A stretch of DNA of 21,285 nucleotides, taken from contig JAISBC010000017.1 of assembly GCA_031266385.1 (NCBI GenBank), forward strand, positions 1 to 21,285. The letters run 5' to 3'. The notes under the pieces were generated by a model. That model made no database searches. It saw only the letters and a program-made list of their open reading frames with translations, and was not told the DNA's origin. Both the position numbers and the translations under genes were made by a program. Source of the DNA: Holosporales bacterium (lineage in GTDB: Bacteria; Pseudomonadota; Alphaproteobacteria; RUG11792). Shown piece after piece: positions 8,730 through 16,379 of the stretch (its first letter is position 1; the number at the start of each line of letters is the position of its first letter).

Positions 8730-9575
8730 ATGTCTTTTTTTAAGAAATTGAAGGATGCCATACTGCTGAAGGGAATTCGATCGAGTGAAGATCATTCTTC
8801 CGTTTCGGATCTTGAGGACATTCTGATCGAGGCCGATTTTGGATTCAATTTGGCATCCAAACTCGCCAGAGAAGTCACGAAAAAAGGCGATGCACTAGAA
8901 AATCTAGGAAACGAATTAAGATCGATATTATCTCCATTGGTGGTGGATTTTGAAGTATCGGAGGGTCACAAACCATTCGTGGTATTCGTGGTGGGAGTTA
9001 ATGGATGCGGTAAAACTACAACCATCGCAAAATTAATGCATTTCTTGATGACCGGCGGGAAGAGGGTCGCCGTCGCGGCCTGTGATACATTCAGAGTCGC
9101 GGCCACCGAACAGCTGAGTTTCTGGGCCAAGGAGATTGGATGTGATATATATATCGCCAAGGATGGGCAAAAAGATCCGGCAAGTCTCGCCTTTGAGGCC
9201 ATGAAAGCATCATATGCCGATATCCTGATAATCGATACGGCCGGAAGGTTGCAGAATAATGCGAACCTGATGGATGAATTGTCGAAAATGTATCGAGTAG
9301 TCTCTAAGATCGATCAATCTGCCCCGCACATGAATCTCATGATCCTCGATGCGACGACCGGGCAGAATGCGATGGAGCAGGTTTTGTCATTCAGTAAGGT
9401 TCACCCGATCACTGGCCTCATCATTTCGAAGATGGATGGTCATGCGAAGGGAGGAATGATCGTGAGGATTGCAGATGAGTTGAAAATCCCGATCCTTGGG
9501 GTTGGGATTGGAGAATCCATGTCTGATTTTGCCAAATTCTCTATCGATAAGTTTTTGGAAGGACTAATGGAATAA
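8730..9575 (+). CDS. ftsY: Signal recognition particle receptor FtsY
   Basis: FtsY is the membrane-associated SRP receptor GTPase that docks ribosome-SRP complexes at the Sec translocon. The 281-residue protein has a short N domain (1-80) and a full G domain: G1 GVNGCGKTTT at 89-98, the ACDTFRVAATEQL block, G3 DTAGRLQNN, TTGQNA, G4-like SKMDGHAKGG where TKLDGTAKGG is usual, and the closing GVGIGESMSDFAKF. The acidic N-terminal A domain of E. coli FtsY is missing, as in many alphaproteobacteria. It is not Ffh, since there is no Met-rich M domain. ATG 8730 (MSFFKKLKDAI) gives the expected amphipathic first helix; an in-frame TTG at 8685 lies upstream of the predicted transcript start. The downstream symporter is 23 bp away and may be cotranscribed. 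Confidence 0.95.
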   Translation: MSFFKKLKDAILLKGIRSSEDHSSVSDLEDILIEADFGFNLASKLAREVTKKGDALENLGNELRSILSPLVVDFEVSEGHKPFVVFVVGVNGCGKTTTIAKLMHFLMTGGKRVAVAACDTFRVAATEQLSFWAKEIGCDIYIAKDGQKDPASLAFEAMKASYADILIIDTAGRLQNNANLMDELSKMYRVVSKIDQSAPHMNLMILDATTGQNAMEQVLSFSKVHPITGLIISKMDGHAKGGMIVRIADELKIPILGVGIGESMSDFAKFSIDKFLEGLME

Positions 9576-9598
9576 AAAAAACGAAAAGGAGAGGGAGT

Positions 9599-10813
9599 AT
9601 GTCTTGCTGCGGTATATCACAGTCCAAAAGAAAAATGTTATATTTCGCGATTGCGATTTTTTTCGGATTTTTCTGTGGACTGTCCGGGGTCTCGGTCCTG
9701 GAGCAATTCGGGAGAATTTGCTCAGAAATATTTATTAGGATCTTTAAATGCGTCAGTATGCCCGTAATTTCGCTGTCCGTGATCGTCGCTCTGTCGAATT
9801 ACAGATCAGATGCTTCCGCATCAAGAATTTGGAAAAAAACTATAACCTATACGATTTGTACGACATTGGCGGCCGCCTCGATCAGCGCCATATTATATAT
9901 CCTCATTTCACCGTCAAATTTTGATTTAAAATTTGAAGAGCAGAGTCACCGGGTTGCAGGCGATGCACACGGATATATAAAATATTTCTTGGACATTATT
10001 CCCGAAAGTATTTTTTCATCATTTTCTGAACATAAAGTATTGAGCGTCCTATTAATAAGCGTCATCTTCGGATTTGCCATCCGATTCATCCAGGATGAAA
10101 GTGCTAAAAATTCAGTGATCTCTTTTTTCAATGGGGTACACAGCATATTCTTCACGATCACAAAATTTCTAGTGAAAATTTTGCCGATCGGTTTATTTGG
10201 ATTTATTACGGTTAGCGTCATCGAATTTAAAAGCGGAATGAATATCGGAAGTATGGGGCAATATTTCATGGTTATAATATTGGCCAATATCGTCCAGGGC
10301 ACGATAATTCTCCCGTTGTGGCTGGTATCAAAGAATATTGATCCAATCAAAACATTTAAAGCCATGGTTCCGGCCCTATCTGTGGCCTTTTTCTCAAAAT
10401 CATCGTCCGGTACTTTGCCGATGACAATCGAGGCCGCCGAAACTAATCTTAAAATGAACACGGAAGTAAGTCGATTTGTTTTACCGTTATGTACGACGAT
10501 AAATATGAATGGATGTGCTGCCTTTATTTTTACGACCGTAATTTACGTTATGCAAAATTATGGAATAGAAATTACTCCGATTACGATGATGAGTTGGATT
10601 GTTATAGCGACGATAGCGGCCATCGGAAATGCGGGAGTGCCAATGGGGTGTTTCTTCCTGAGTACGAGTCTGCTATCATCGATGGATGTTCCGATACCGG
10701 TGCTGGGAATCATCCTGCCGTTTTACGGATGTATCGATATGCTCGAAACGGCCTTGAATGTCTGGTCTGATTCTTGCGTCGCCACCGTCGTCGATAAAGG
10801 GGATAAGTGTTAG
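9599..10813 (+). CDS. Dicarboxylate/amino acid:cation symporter (DAACS family, GltP/DctA-like)
   Basis: Inner-membrane secondary transporter that takes up glutamate, aspartate or C4-dicarboxylates with Na+ or H+. The 404 residues contain many hydrophobic segments and the family hallmarks in order: KSSSGTLPMTIEAAE (the serine-rich re-entrant hairpin), PLCTTINMNGCAAF (matching PLGATINMDGTA), GNAGVPMGCFF (second hairpin), and DMLETALNVWSDSCVATVV (matching the conserved D...R..NV.GD). Two substitutions stand out: INMNG where INMDG is usual, and ETALN where RTxxN is typical, so the substrate cannot be read from the sequence. ATG 9599 follows a good AAGGAGAGGG site. Uptake of host amino acids or dicarboxylates would suit an intracellular lifestyle (inference). 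Confidence 0.9.
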   Translation: MSCCGISQSKRKMLYFAIAIFFGFFCGLSGVSVLEQFGRICSEIFIRIFKCVSMPVISLSVIVALSNYRSDASASRIWKKTITYTICTTLAAASISAILYILISPSNFDLKFEEQSHRVAGDAHGYIKYFLDIIPESIFSSFSEHKVLSVLLISVIFGFAIRFIQDESAKNSVISFFNGVHSIFFTITKFLVKILPIGLFGFITVSVIEFKSGMNIGSMGQYFMVIILANIVQGTIILPLWLVSKNIDPIKTFKAMVPALSVAFFSKSSSGTLPMTIEAAETNLKMNTEVSRFVLPLCTTINMNGCAAFIFTTVIYVMQNYGIEITPITMMSWIVIATIAAIGNAGVPMGCFFLSTSLLSSMDVPIPVLGIILPFYGCIDMLETALNVWSDSCVATVVDKGDKC

Positions 10814-10830
10814 TTAGGGGGTGTTCTTAG

Positions 10831-11358
10831 ATGATTAAAGCCGCGTCAATTTCCAGGAATTTCCTGGCATCTGGGTTATTTCAATGCTTTCTTGGGGCAT
10901 TGATTATCGCTTTGGGATCCCAGATATGCGTTCCTTGGGTTCCAGTTCCACTCACCTTCCAGACCCTGTTCGTCCTGATCGTAGTCTCCAGGTTGGGGGC
11001 CAATCTCGGGGCGTTATCGGTTTTGCTTTATCTAATCGAGGGACTCGCTGGTATTCCAGTTTTTGCCGAGTTTTCTGCCGGTCCAGCCATTTTGCTGGGC
11101 CCATCCGGCGGGTATTTGCTTGGTTTCATTCCGGCCGCTTATTTGACTGGAATTATATTAAACCGATTTACGAATAGGACTTTTTTGTCGGTATTATTGG
11201 CGGGGCTCGCCGGAGAGGTTGCCTTGCTCGTTACTGGTTATTTGCAGCTCGCGCATTTTATTGGATTTTCTGATGCTTATACAGTCGGAATTCTTCCTTT
11301 CATTTTGGGAGATTTTTTGAAGCTGACATTATTCGCGATGATTGCGTCGAAGAAGTGA
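10831..11358 (+). CDS. bioY: BioY family biotin transporter (ECF S component)
   Basis: BioY is the substrate-binding membrane subunit of the energy-coupling-factor biotin importer, and some BioY proteins transport biotin alone. The 175-residue protein is almost entirely hydrophobic with about six membrane segments. It shows the family motifs VPVPLTFQTLFVLIV, GPSGGYLLGFIPAAYL and FILGDFLKL. ATG 10831 is preceded by AGGGGG at 10816-10821. The stop overlaps the GTG start of the DUF1284 gene (GTGA). No EcfA/EcfT gene is in the window, so BioY either shares a module encoded elsewhere or acts alone. Together with accD in the same window this suggests that biotin is scavenged for acetyl-CoA carboxylase. 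Confidence 0.92.
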   Translation: MIKAASISRNFLASGLFQCFLGALIIALGSQICVPWVPVPLTFQTLFVLIVVSRLGANLGALSVLLYLIEGLAGIPVFAEFSAGPAILLGPSGGYLLGFIPAAYLTGIILNRFTNRTFLSVLLAGLAGEVALLVTGYLQLAHFIGFSDAYTVGILPFILGDFLKLTLFAMIASKK

Positions 11359-11747
11359 AGAATAGAATCTACCTAAGACCACATCATCTGATTTGCCTGA
11401 TGAGTTTCCGAGGTGAAGGATACGATGGTGTCTTTATATCCAAAACCGGGAAGATAGTCGAATTCTTAAAGAACATACCAGATGAGAAGCTGATTTGTGT
11501 TGAAATTGGGGGTGACGATATCTGCCGGTTTTGCCCCAACAGAAAAGGTGAATTATGTAAAGATGAGGCTCGAATCTCATTGCTAGATTCGTCTTTTTCG
11601 AAAATTTTGGGAATCCAGCGGGGGTCTATTTACTGTTGGTCTGAGGTTCGGCAATTAGTAATCGATAAGTTATCAGCCAGAGATTTCGAGAAAATATGTC
11701 ATGAATGTCAGTGGTTTCAAATTTGTAGAAGTAATCTGTGGCCTTGA
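11355..11747 (+). CDS. DUF1284 family protein (cysteine-rich, unknown function)
   Basis: A 130-residue protein that begins with LRPHHLICLMSFRGEGYD, the N-terminal signature of DUF1284 proteins, and contains the family-type GGDDIC. It has nine cysteines: 14, 48, 57, 60, 68, 94, 115, 118 and 124. The groupings C57-x2-C60-x7-C68 and C115-x2-C118-x5-C124 look like metal or iron-sulfur binding sites (inference). No signal peptide is seen, so it is probably cytoplasmic. The GTG start at 11355 overlaps the bioY stop as GTGA, giving likely translational coupling and hinting at a link with biotin or another sulfur-containing cofactor. The function of the family is not known to me. Confidence 0.8.
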   Translation: MKNRIYLRPHHLICLMSFRGEGYDGVFISKTGKIVEFLKNIPDEKLICVEIGGDDICRFCPNRKGELCKDEARISLLDSSFSKILGIQRGSIYCWSEVRQLVIDKLSARDFEKICHECQWFQICRSNLWP

Positions 11748-12622
11748 ACGGATTTCTATTACTGGATAAGCCCGAGGGGAAATCATCTTTTTTCGTCGTG
11801 AATCGATGTAAAAAAATTCTTGGAGCTAATCGGGCAGGGCACCTCGGCACCCTAGACCCTTTCGCGACTGGATTGCTGATAATAGCTATCAACGCGGGAA
11901 TCAAGGTGATTCCCTATGTTTCGGTTAATCAAAAATGCTATGACTTTGAGCTGAAATTTGGGGAAAAAACGGATACAGGGGATAATACGGGAAAAGTGAT
12001 CGCAACGGATCGAATGATCCCAAAATATGATGAATTAGAAGCGATACTGCCGGTATTCCTCGGGAAAATCCAACAAAGACCCCATCCATTTTCGGCCGTA
12101 AAAATAAACGGGAAGAGGGCATATCAGTTAGCCAGGAGTGGTCTGATCCCGAATATCGAGAGCAGATCTGTCACCATTTTTGATTTACACATCCTGGCCC
12201 AAACGGCCGATGATACTTTCAAGCTAAGGGCCGCCGTTTCTCCGGGGACTTATATAAGATCTCTCGCCGAGGATATGGCGGCATATCTCAGCTCGGTTGG
12301 GCACGTCATTTCTCTGAGACGTATTCGAGACGGTAAATTTAGCGTAGACGATGCCGTAAAGATTGACAGACTCGAAGAAAAAAAGGAAAATATCGGTGAC
12401 ATTTTGGTTCCGCTCGAAGATGTACTAGACGACATCCCTGTATGCTTCGTGTCGGATCGTGAGGCCTCTGAACTGGCTCTTGGACGATCCATCGATTGCG
12501 GAACTGATGTAGAATCGAGGGACGGGATTTGCCTGGTTTCCTCGGAAGGCGGAGCGCTCTGGATCGCCGCAGTTAAGCCTGAAAGGGTTTTGGCGCCAAA
12601 GAGGCTTTTGGTTTGTGCTTAG
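11738..12622 (+). CDS. truB: tRNA pseudouridine(55) synthase TruB
   Basis: TruB converts U55 to pseudouridine in the T-loop of tRNAs. The 294-residue protein has the N-terminal NGFLLLDKPEGKSSF, the catalytic motif GHLGTLDPFATGLL with nucleophile Asp40, the KINGKRAYQLAR block, the PGTYIRSLAEDMA motif, and a C-terminal PUA-like region. GHLGTLDP replaces the more usual GHTGTLDP or GHGGTLDP; the aspartate is kept. The start is GTG 11738, overlapping the DUF1284 gene by 10 bp, or TTG 11744, which would give the same TTGA overlap used elsewhere in this window; the sequence does not decide. truB followed by rpsO is the classical order. Confidence 0.94.
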   Translation: MALNGFLLLDKPEGKSSFFVVNRCKKILGANRAGHLGTLDPFATGLLIIAINAGIKVIPYVSVNQKCYDFELKFGEKTDTGDNTGKVIATDRMIPKYDELEAILPVFLGKIQQRPHPFSAVKINGKRAYQLARSGLIPNIESRSVTIFDLHILAQTADDTFKLRAAVSPGTYIRSLAEDMAAYLSSVGHVISLRRIRDGKFSVDDAVKIDRLEEKKENIGDILVPLEDVLDDIPVCFVSDREASELALGRSIDCGTDVESRDGICLVSSEGGALWIAAVKPERVLAPKRLLVCA

Positions 12623-12649
12623 AACATTGGAAAAGGGAGATGGTTATAG

Positions 12650-12919
12650 ATGTCGGTTACTACTGAAAGAAAACAAGAATTGATCAAGGAATTTGCCTTG
12701 CATGATGGAGATGTTGGATCCTCGGCGGTTCAGGTTGCGATCCTGACGGAGCGCATCAGAAACCTTACCGATCACGTCAATATCCACAAGAAAGATTTTC
12801 ACACTAGGCGTGGGCTTTTGGCGCTGGTAAGTAAGAGGCGTCGTTTGCTCGATTATCTGAAGAGAACCAGCGAACCTAGTTATTTGGATTTAATAAAGAG
12901 ACTAGGGTTGCGTAAGTAA
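12650..12919 (+). CDS. rpsO: 30S ribosomal protein uS15
   Basis: A primary-binding protein of the 30S platform that contacts the central domain of 16S rRNA. The 89 residues are exactly the usual length. Recognisable blocks are GDVGSSAVQVAILTERIRNLTDH, HKKDFHTRRGLLALVSKRRRLLDYL, and YLDLIKRLGLRK. ATG 12650 follows GGGAG (12635-12639) at a slightly long distance. It is 27 bp downstream of truB. In most proteobacteria pnp follows rpsO; here fabD follows directly, so that partnership is broken. I did not identify the S15 autoregulatory pseudoknot in the short leader. Confidence 0.97.
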   Translation: MSVTTERKQELIKEFALHDGDVGSSAVQVAILTERIRNLTDHVNIHKKDFHTRRGLLALVSKRRRLLDYLKRTSEPSYLDLIKRLGLRK

Positions 12920-12946
12920 TTTCGGCCACTTTTGGGAGTTAATTGG

Positions 12947-13900
12947 GTGTCGAAAGCTTTGATTTTTCCGGGTCAGGGGTCGCAGAGAGTCGGTATGGCG
13001 TCGGCCTTTGTCAGCGGGTTCGAATCTGGGAGGCGAGTCATGGAGGAGATCGAAGATGCGATTTCCTTTGAGATCTCGAGGGTAGTCGCCGAAGGACCGA
13101 TTGAGGAACTGACGAAAACAGAGAATGCTCAGCCCGCGATTTTTGCGACGGGAATGGCCTGCATAGTCGTCCTAGAAAAAGAATACGGCTATGAGATCGC
13201 AAAAAATACGAAGTATGTGGCTGGACATTCACTTGGTGAATATACGGCTCTATGTGCGGCCGGAGCCATCTCTATTTCCGATGCCGCGAGGCTGGTTAGA
13301 ATTCGCGGAGAATTGATGGCCGCCGCCTGCCCAGATCGAGAAAATTATACGATGATGGCGTTGTTGGGTGTTGGATCTACGGTGATTGAACCTCTCATCG
13401 CTCCCTATCAGTCTGGGCGCAATATTTGCGTTATTGCGAATGATAATTCTGAATCTCAGGTTGTTGTCAGCGGGCATAGAAAGGCCGTTGCTGCAGTATG
13501 TGAAGAGGCCGGTCGTTGCGGCCTTGTTAAGGCCATCGAATTGGGTGTTGGCGGACCATTTCATAGCCCTCTAATGAGTCAGGTAGCTATCGAATTCGAT
13601 GGAATGCTGTCAGATGCGATCTATAGGGACTGTGATATCCCGGTCATCATGAATGCTACGGCTTCTCCACTCGTTCGAAAGGAAGATCTACACAGTTACC
13701 TGGTCGGGCAAATAACGGGTCGAGTGAGGTGGCGCGAGACGGTCGATTTATTGGTGAATGACAGAGATATCGACGAGATAATAGAAATAGCTCCAGGGCG
13801 AACATTATCGAAGATGCTCAAAAGAAGTTACGGTCAGGCAAATGTTCGAAGCCTGGAGACGGTATCTCAGATCGAAGAGTTCGCCAAAAACGGAGGTTGA
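12947..13900 (+). CDS. fabD: Malonyl-CoA:ACP transacylase FabD
   Basis: FabD moves malonyl groups from CoA to acyl carrier protein for type II fatty-acid synthesis. From GTG 12947 it has 317 residues. Active-site residues are visible: Ser95 in GHSLGEY, Arg120 in RIRGELM and His206 in GPFHSPLM; the N-terminal oxyanion motif FPGQGSQ is at 7-13. I prefer GTG 12947 because MSKALIFPGQGSQ is a typical start and GGGAG at 12934-12938 lies 8 bp upstream; a TTG at 12932 would lose that site. fabG follows 7 bp later, giving the classical fabD-fabG order. Confidence 0.96.
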   Translation: MSKALIFPGQGSQRVGMASAFVSGFESGRRVMEEIEDAISFEISRVVAEGPIEELTKTENAQPAIFATGMACIVVLEKEYGYEIAKNTKYVAGHSLGEYTALCAAGAISISDAARLVRIRGELMAAACPDRENYTMMALLGVGSTVIEPLIAPYQSGRNICVIANDNSESQVVVSGHRKAVAAVCEEAGRCGLVKAIELGVGGPFHSPLMSQVAIEFDGMLSDAIYRDCDIPVIMNATASPLVRKEDLHSYLVGQITGRVRWRETVDLLVNDRDIDEIIEIAPGRTLSKMLKRSYGQANVRSLETVSQIEEFAKNGG

Positions 13901-13907
13901 GAGGACG

Positions 13908-14657
13908 GTGTTTTCATTGGATGGATACAGAGTTTTAATTACCGGAGGCAGTGGTTCGATTGGGCGATCAATCGCGATCTCGATGGCTTCATGCGGGGCT
14001 GAGGTCGCAATTTCTGGAACTCGGGAAGATGCCCTCAAAAATGTTGCCGAGGAAATCAAGGAGAAGACGGGTAAAGCGGCATTAATTTTGCAATGCGATT
14101 TATCTGATACTGAAAAGGCTAAAAATTTAGTAAAAGAATTTGAGGATAAACTTGGTCCAATCGATGTATTGGTTAATAATGCTGGTATCAACAAAGATTC
14201 TTTGTTTCCGAGGATGTCGCTGGAAGACTTCGATACGGTCGTTGATGTAAATCTTAGGGCGATATTCGTATTGATGCAGACGGCGGTTTCTTCGATGGGG
14301 CCGAGGAGGTTTGGTCGTATCATAAATATGACGTCGGTTGTCGGGGTGACCGGTAATATTGGGCAGGCCAATTACTGCGCCAGCAAGGCGGGGCTTATCG
14401 GCCTATCGAAGGCGGTGGCCCTGGAATATGCGAAACGTGGTGTGACCGTAAATTGTGTAGCTCCTGGGGCGATAAATTCCCCGATGATTGAAAAATTGAG
14501 TGAGCAAGCGAGGGGCAGATTTATCGCGAAGATCCCGATGGGAAGAATAGGGGACCCTGATGACGTCTCGGCCGTATGCTGCTTTCTGGCCTCGAGTGGA
14601 GCCTCGTATATCACGGGGCAAACTTTCCACGTTAACGGTGGAATGCTGATGGATTAG
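13908..14657 (+). CDS. fabG: 3-oxoacyl-ACP reductase FabG
   Basis: NADPH-dependent reductase of the fatty-acid elongation cycle, short-chain dehydrogenase family. From GTG 13908 the protein has 249 residues, the normal length. Cofactor motif TGGSGSIG at about 12-19, NNAG at about 90-93, and the catalytic Ser143, Tyr156 and Lys160 (YCASK) are present, with the C-terminal YITGQTFHVNGGMLM typical of FabG. The frame is open upstream into fabD, but those codons read as out-of-frame FabD and have no SDR features, so GTG 13908 is chosen, with GGAGG at 13892-13896 upstream. acpP, which usually follows, is absent; the next 3.3 kb hold a transposase relic and two unrelated secreted-protein genes. Confidence 0.95.
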   Translation: MFSLDGYRVLITGGSGSIGRSIAISMASCGAEVAISGTREDALKNVAEEIKEKTGKAALILQCDLSDTEKAKNLVKEFEDKLGPIDVLVNNAGINKDSLFPRMSLEDFDTVVDVNLRAIFVLMQTAVSSMGPRRFGRIINMTSVVGVTGNIGQANYCASKAGLIGLSKAVALEYAKRGVTVNCVAPGAINSPMIEKLSEQARGRFIAKIPMGRIGDPDDVSAVCCFLASSGASYITGQTFHVNGGMLMD

Positions 14658-15082
14658 GTAAAAACTACAGAGTAACGACAAGCTTCTAGGCTCAAAATGA
14701 AAGGAGATCTCTCAAACATTATGGATTTAATCGATGTAGTTCCATATGATCATTAATAAGAGGACTGGATTACAACCCGATGAGTTAGAGTCTCTCATCA
14801 TAGATGCCACAGAGAATCAGAGTCAGTACCTGGATCAGTACACATGACTTTGCCCTCCTGAAGAGTCTTATGGTATACAGGACATTCATAGGGAGTCAGA
14901 GTATCCATAACCGTAATAATAGGGGAAGGTTTAATGAGGGGTTTAAGATCATAGCTGGGATAGTTAACCTGAAGAGTGGGTTTGGGTTCGCATGAATCGA
15001 TAGAAGATCTAGTAGGTGAGGTTGGGGAGGTCTAGCCTGTGTGATGATTTAGGACTGAGGCTACAGGGCTAATATACAACCC
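14658..15082. other. Gene-poor gap between fabG and the first secreted paralogue
   Basis: Apart from the transposase relic (separate entry), this stretch has no supportable gene, tRNA or clear terminator. A 10-bp near-palindrome containing GGAGATCTCT lies at about 14702-14711. A 19-codon open stretch from ATG 14697 to TAA 14756 has a fair ribosome-like context but nothing recognisable, and I do not call it a gene. The last 87 bases (14996-15082) contain nothing I can name. Confidence 0.5.
14746..14995 (+). pseudogene. Decayed IS5-like (DDE_Tnp_4 type) transposase relic
   Basis: Two fragments in different frames resemble parts of IS5-family DDE_4 transposases. The first (14746-14847) contains LESLIIDATEN, matching the region around the first catalytic Asp (xLIDATE). 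The second, one frame over (about 14840-14995), contains THDFALLKS, matching the usual SVHDFxLxK block, then a Q-SIHN stretch, and ends with NRGRFNEGFKIIAGIVNL, matching the family C-terminus R.RRFxLRFNLIAGIYNL. The first and last fragments are normally over 100 residues apart, so internal deletions as well as a frameshift have occurred. No terminal inverted repeats or target duplications were recognised. It marks the border of the anomalous region and suggests mobile-element activity there. The family assignment is from remembered motif similarity, not a search. Confidence 0.7.
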
Positions 15083-15111
15083 TTGATTTTGAATTAATAA
15101 GAGAATACAAT
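15083..15111 (+). promoter_or_regulatory. Predicted sigma70-type promoter of secreted paralogue 1
   Basis: TTGATT (15083-15088), a 17-bp spacer, and TACAAT (15106-15111) form a good promoter. The -10 element overlaps the ATG at 15110, so transcription would start near 15118 and that ATG cannot be the start codon; ATG 15152, about 40 bp beyond the -10, is the likely one. The design is the same as the promoter of paralogue 2. Confidence 0.6.
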
Positions 15112-15151
15112 GCCTATTATGAAATGTATATCCCAAAAAGGTAAATCCCAA

Positions 15152-16315
15152 ATGAACGAAAAGGCTATACTTCGACTTGTACTCGCCATTTTATTCTGTC
15201 GGGCATCATTGACCTTACCTGCCGCACACTTGATGCACGGCCTTCCGGCTGGAGTATATGTCCTAACAGCATTCCCTTTCGGAGCATTGCCCGCCAGCCT
15301 CAACCAAAGCACATTAACTGGAACCCCCAGACCCACTAATTATCCAGGTCCCCCGACAGAAACAGGTCTGGCCAGAGTAATAAGAACTGAGAAACTAGCC
15401 GATATTTGGATAGGAACCAGGGCACAACAAACCGTTCCCATCGAACGGCTACCCGGCATATTTGCCACGAATGCAATAGTCATCACAAATGAAGAAGGAA
15501 CACCGATGGAAGGATGGCATTGGGACTTACTCCAGCCCCCACCCCCAGCGGACGACAGACCGTATCGAGGGAAATCCTTTCCTCCAACCACTTCGGGAGT
15601 ATGGATTCAGGAATCTTCATCCCAAAACTACGTTCCGGCCAGCATTAATCTCAATACTCTGAATGTATGCCCCATGCATTACCTTCAGTTAGATCACCCG
15701 ACAACTCCGTTATCCTCAAACAAAGGATCAGTCATCACAGGCGGTATGACAAATCGGGGGGACTGGGTCTTCACTGACCCACAGGGACATCTGTTCAAAT
15801 TCACGCATCCAGCCCATGTCATCACAGTAGCACTGACCAACACAGTGATCCTAACCCATCACAAGGACACTCCATTTCAATTCAAAGTCGAATCAGAAGC
15901 ACCAGCACCTCGACCAGCTATAAAAGCAAAGGATGATCCTCCTCCTGCCTGGATGAGTGCGTATCCCCAGTGGCCCGGGCTTCGTATTCTATCCGCTGAG
16001 GGAGTAAATGCATCCATCCAAGTGACTGTTGACATGAATGACGGAACACTCAAACCTTTGATACCTCCACCCGAATATCCTGCTGACCAGCTACAAGAGC
16101 CTTTCTTTGTGAGGGTGGGAAAATTTTGTGATTGGAATATATTGGATAAAATTACGGGGAACTGGAATTGGATTGCACTAAAGGATTTAACCGCCCTAGC
16201 TAATTCAGCACCTGTCGTAATCTACCAACTCGGAGGTGAAGTCAGAGTCTACTCAGATCTTGATTTAGCCTTGTTTCTTCAAACAGGTAAGTTTCCTCTG
16301 GGTAAATGGGGATAA
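15152..16315 (+). CDS. Secreted proline-rich three-module protein, paralogue 1 (unknown family)
   Basis: I do not recognise this 387-residue protein. It starts with a likely Sec signal peptide: short basic n-region (MNEKAILR), hydrophobic core LVLAILFCRASLTL, probable cleavage near LPAA (residues 22-25). No lipobox. The mature part is rich in Pro, Thr and Asn and seems to contain three copies of a module of about 110 residues starting near 34, 149 and 277. Each opens with G-V/L plus an aromatic or Arg and a strand ending in PAS-type residues (GVYVL...PASLN; GVWIQ...PASINL) and closes with a hydrophobic strand such as TNAIVITNEEG, LTNTVILTHHKD or SAPVVIYQLGG. A Pro-rich linker (248-268, with DDPPPAWMS) joins modules 2 and 3. 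The C-terminus has FLQTGKFPLG. ATG 15152 is chosen because of the promoter position; AAAAAGG at 15135 is a weak ribosome site. It is similar along its length to the next gene. Confidence 0.8.
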   Translation: MNEKAILRLVLAILFCRASLTLPAAHLMHGLPAGVYVLTAFPFGALPASLNQSTLTGTPRPTNYPGPPTETGLARVIRTEKLADIWIGTRAQQTVPIERLPGIFATNAIVITNEEGTPMEGWHWDLLQPPPPADDRPYRGKSFPPTTSGVWIQESSSQNYVPASINLNTLNVCPMHYLQLDHPTTPLSSNKGSVITGGMTNRGDWVFTDPQGHLFKFTHPAHVITVALTNTVILTHHKDTPFQFKVESEAPAPRPAIKAKDDPPPAWMSAYPQWPGLRILSAEGVNASIQVTVDMNDGTLKPLIPPPEYPADQLQEPFFVRVGKFCDWNILDKITGNWNWIALKDLTALANSAPVVIYQLGGEVRVYSDLDLALFLQTGKFPLGKWG

Positions 16316-16327
16316 TACGGGAATATA

Positions 16328-16379
16328 TTTGTTTCCGGCTTGCTATGCTGGTGGTGGCGGTGGATAAGCTGCAGCAATG
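16328..16379 (+). repeat. 52-bp 3'-flank repeat, copy 1
   Basis: This segment lies 12 bp after the stop of paralogue 1 and aligns without gaps to 17912-17963 after paralogue 2: 43 of 52 positions are identical by eye, with the first 15 (TTTGTTTCCGGCTTG) perfect. No strong stem-loop with a T-run is visible, so a simple terminator is unlikely. It may be the remains of a duplicated gene-plus-flank unit or an end of a mobile element. Confidence 0.75.

Noticed and set aside
9946..10461. Long minus-strand open frame (171 codons) inside the symporter gene
   Set aside because: Antisense shadow of a well-supported membrane transporter; its translation has no family features.
13805..14371. Minus-strand open frame of 188 codons opposite fabD/fabG
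   Set aside because: Lies opposite two clear enzymes with intact catalytic residues; its composition is that of a reverse-complement shadow.
14697..14756. 19-codon open stretch after fabG
   Set aside because: Too short and without any recognisable motif or conservation evidence; likely chance sequence near the transposase relic.
15110..15151. Upstream ATG 15110 as start of paralogue 1 (14 extra residues)
   Set aside because: The ATG overlaps the -10 element of a good promoter, and the extra residues would precede a normal signal peptide beginning at ATG 15152.
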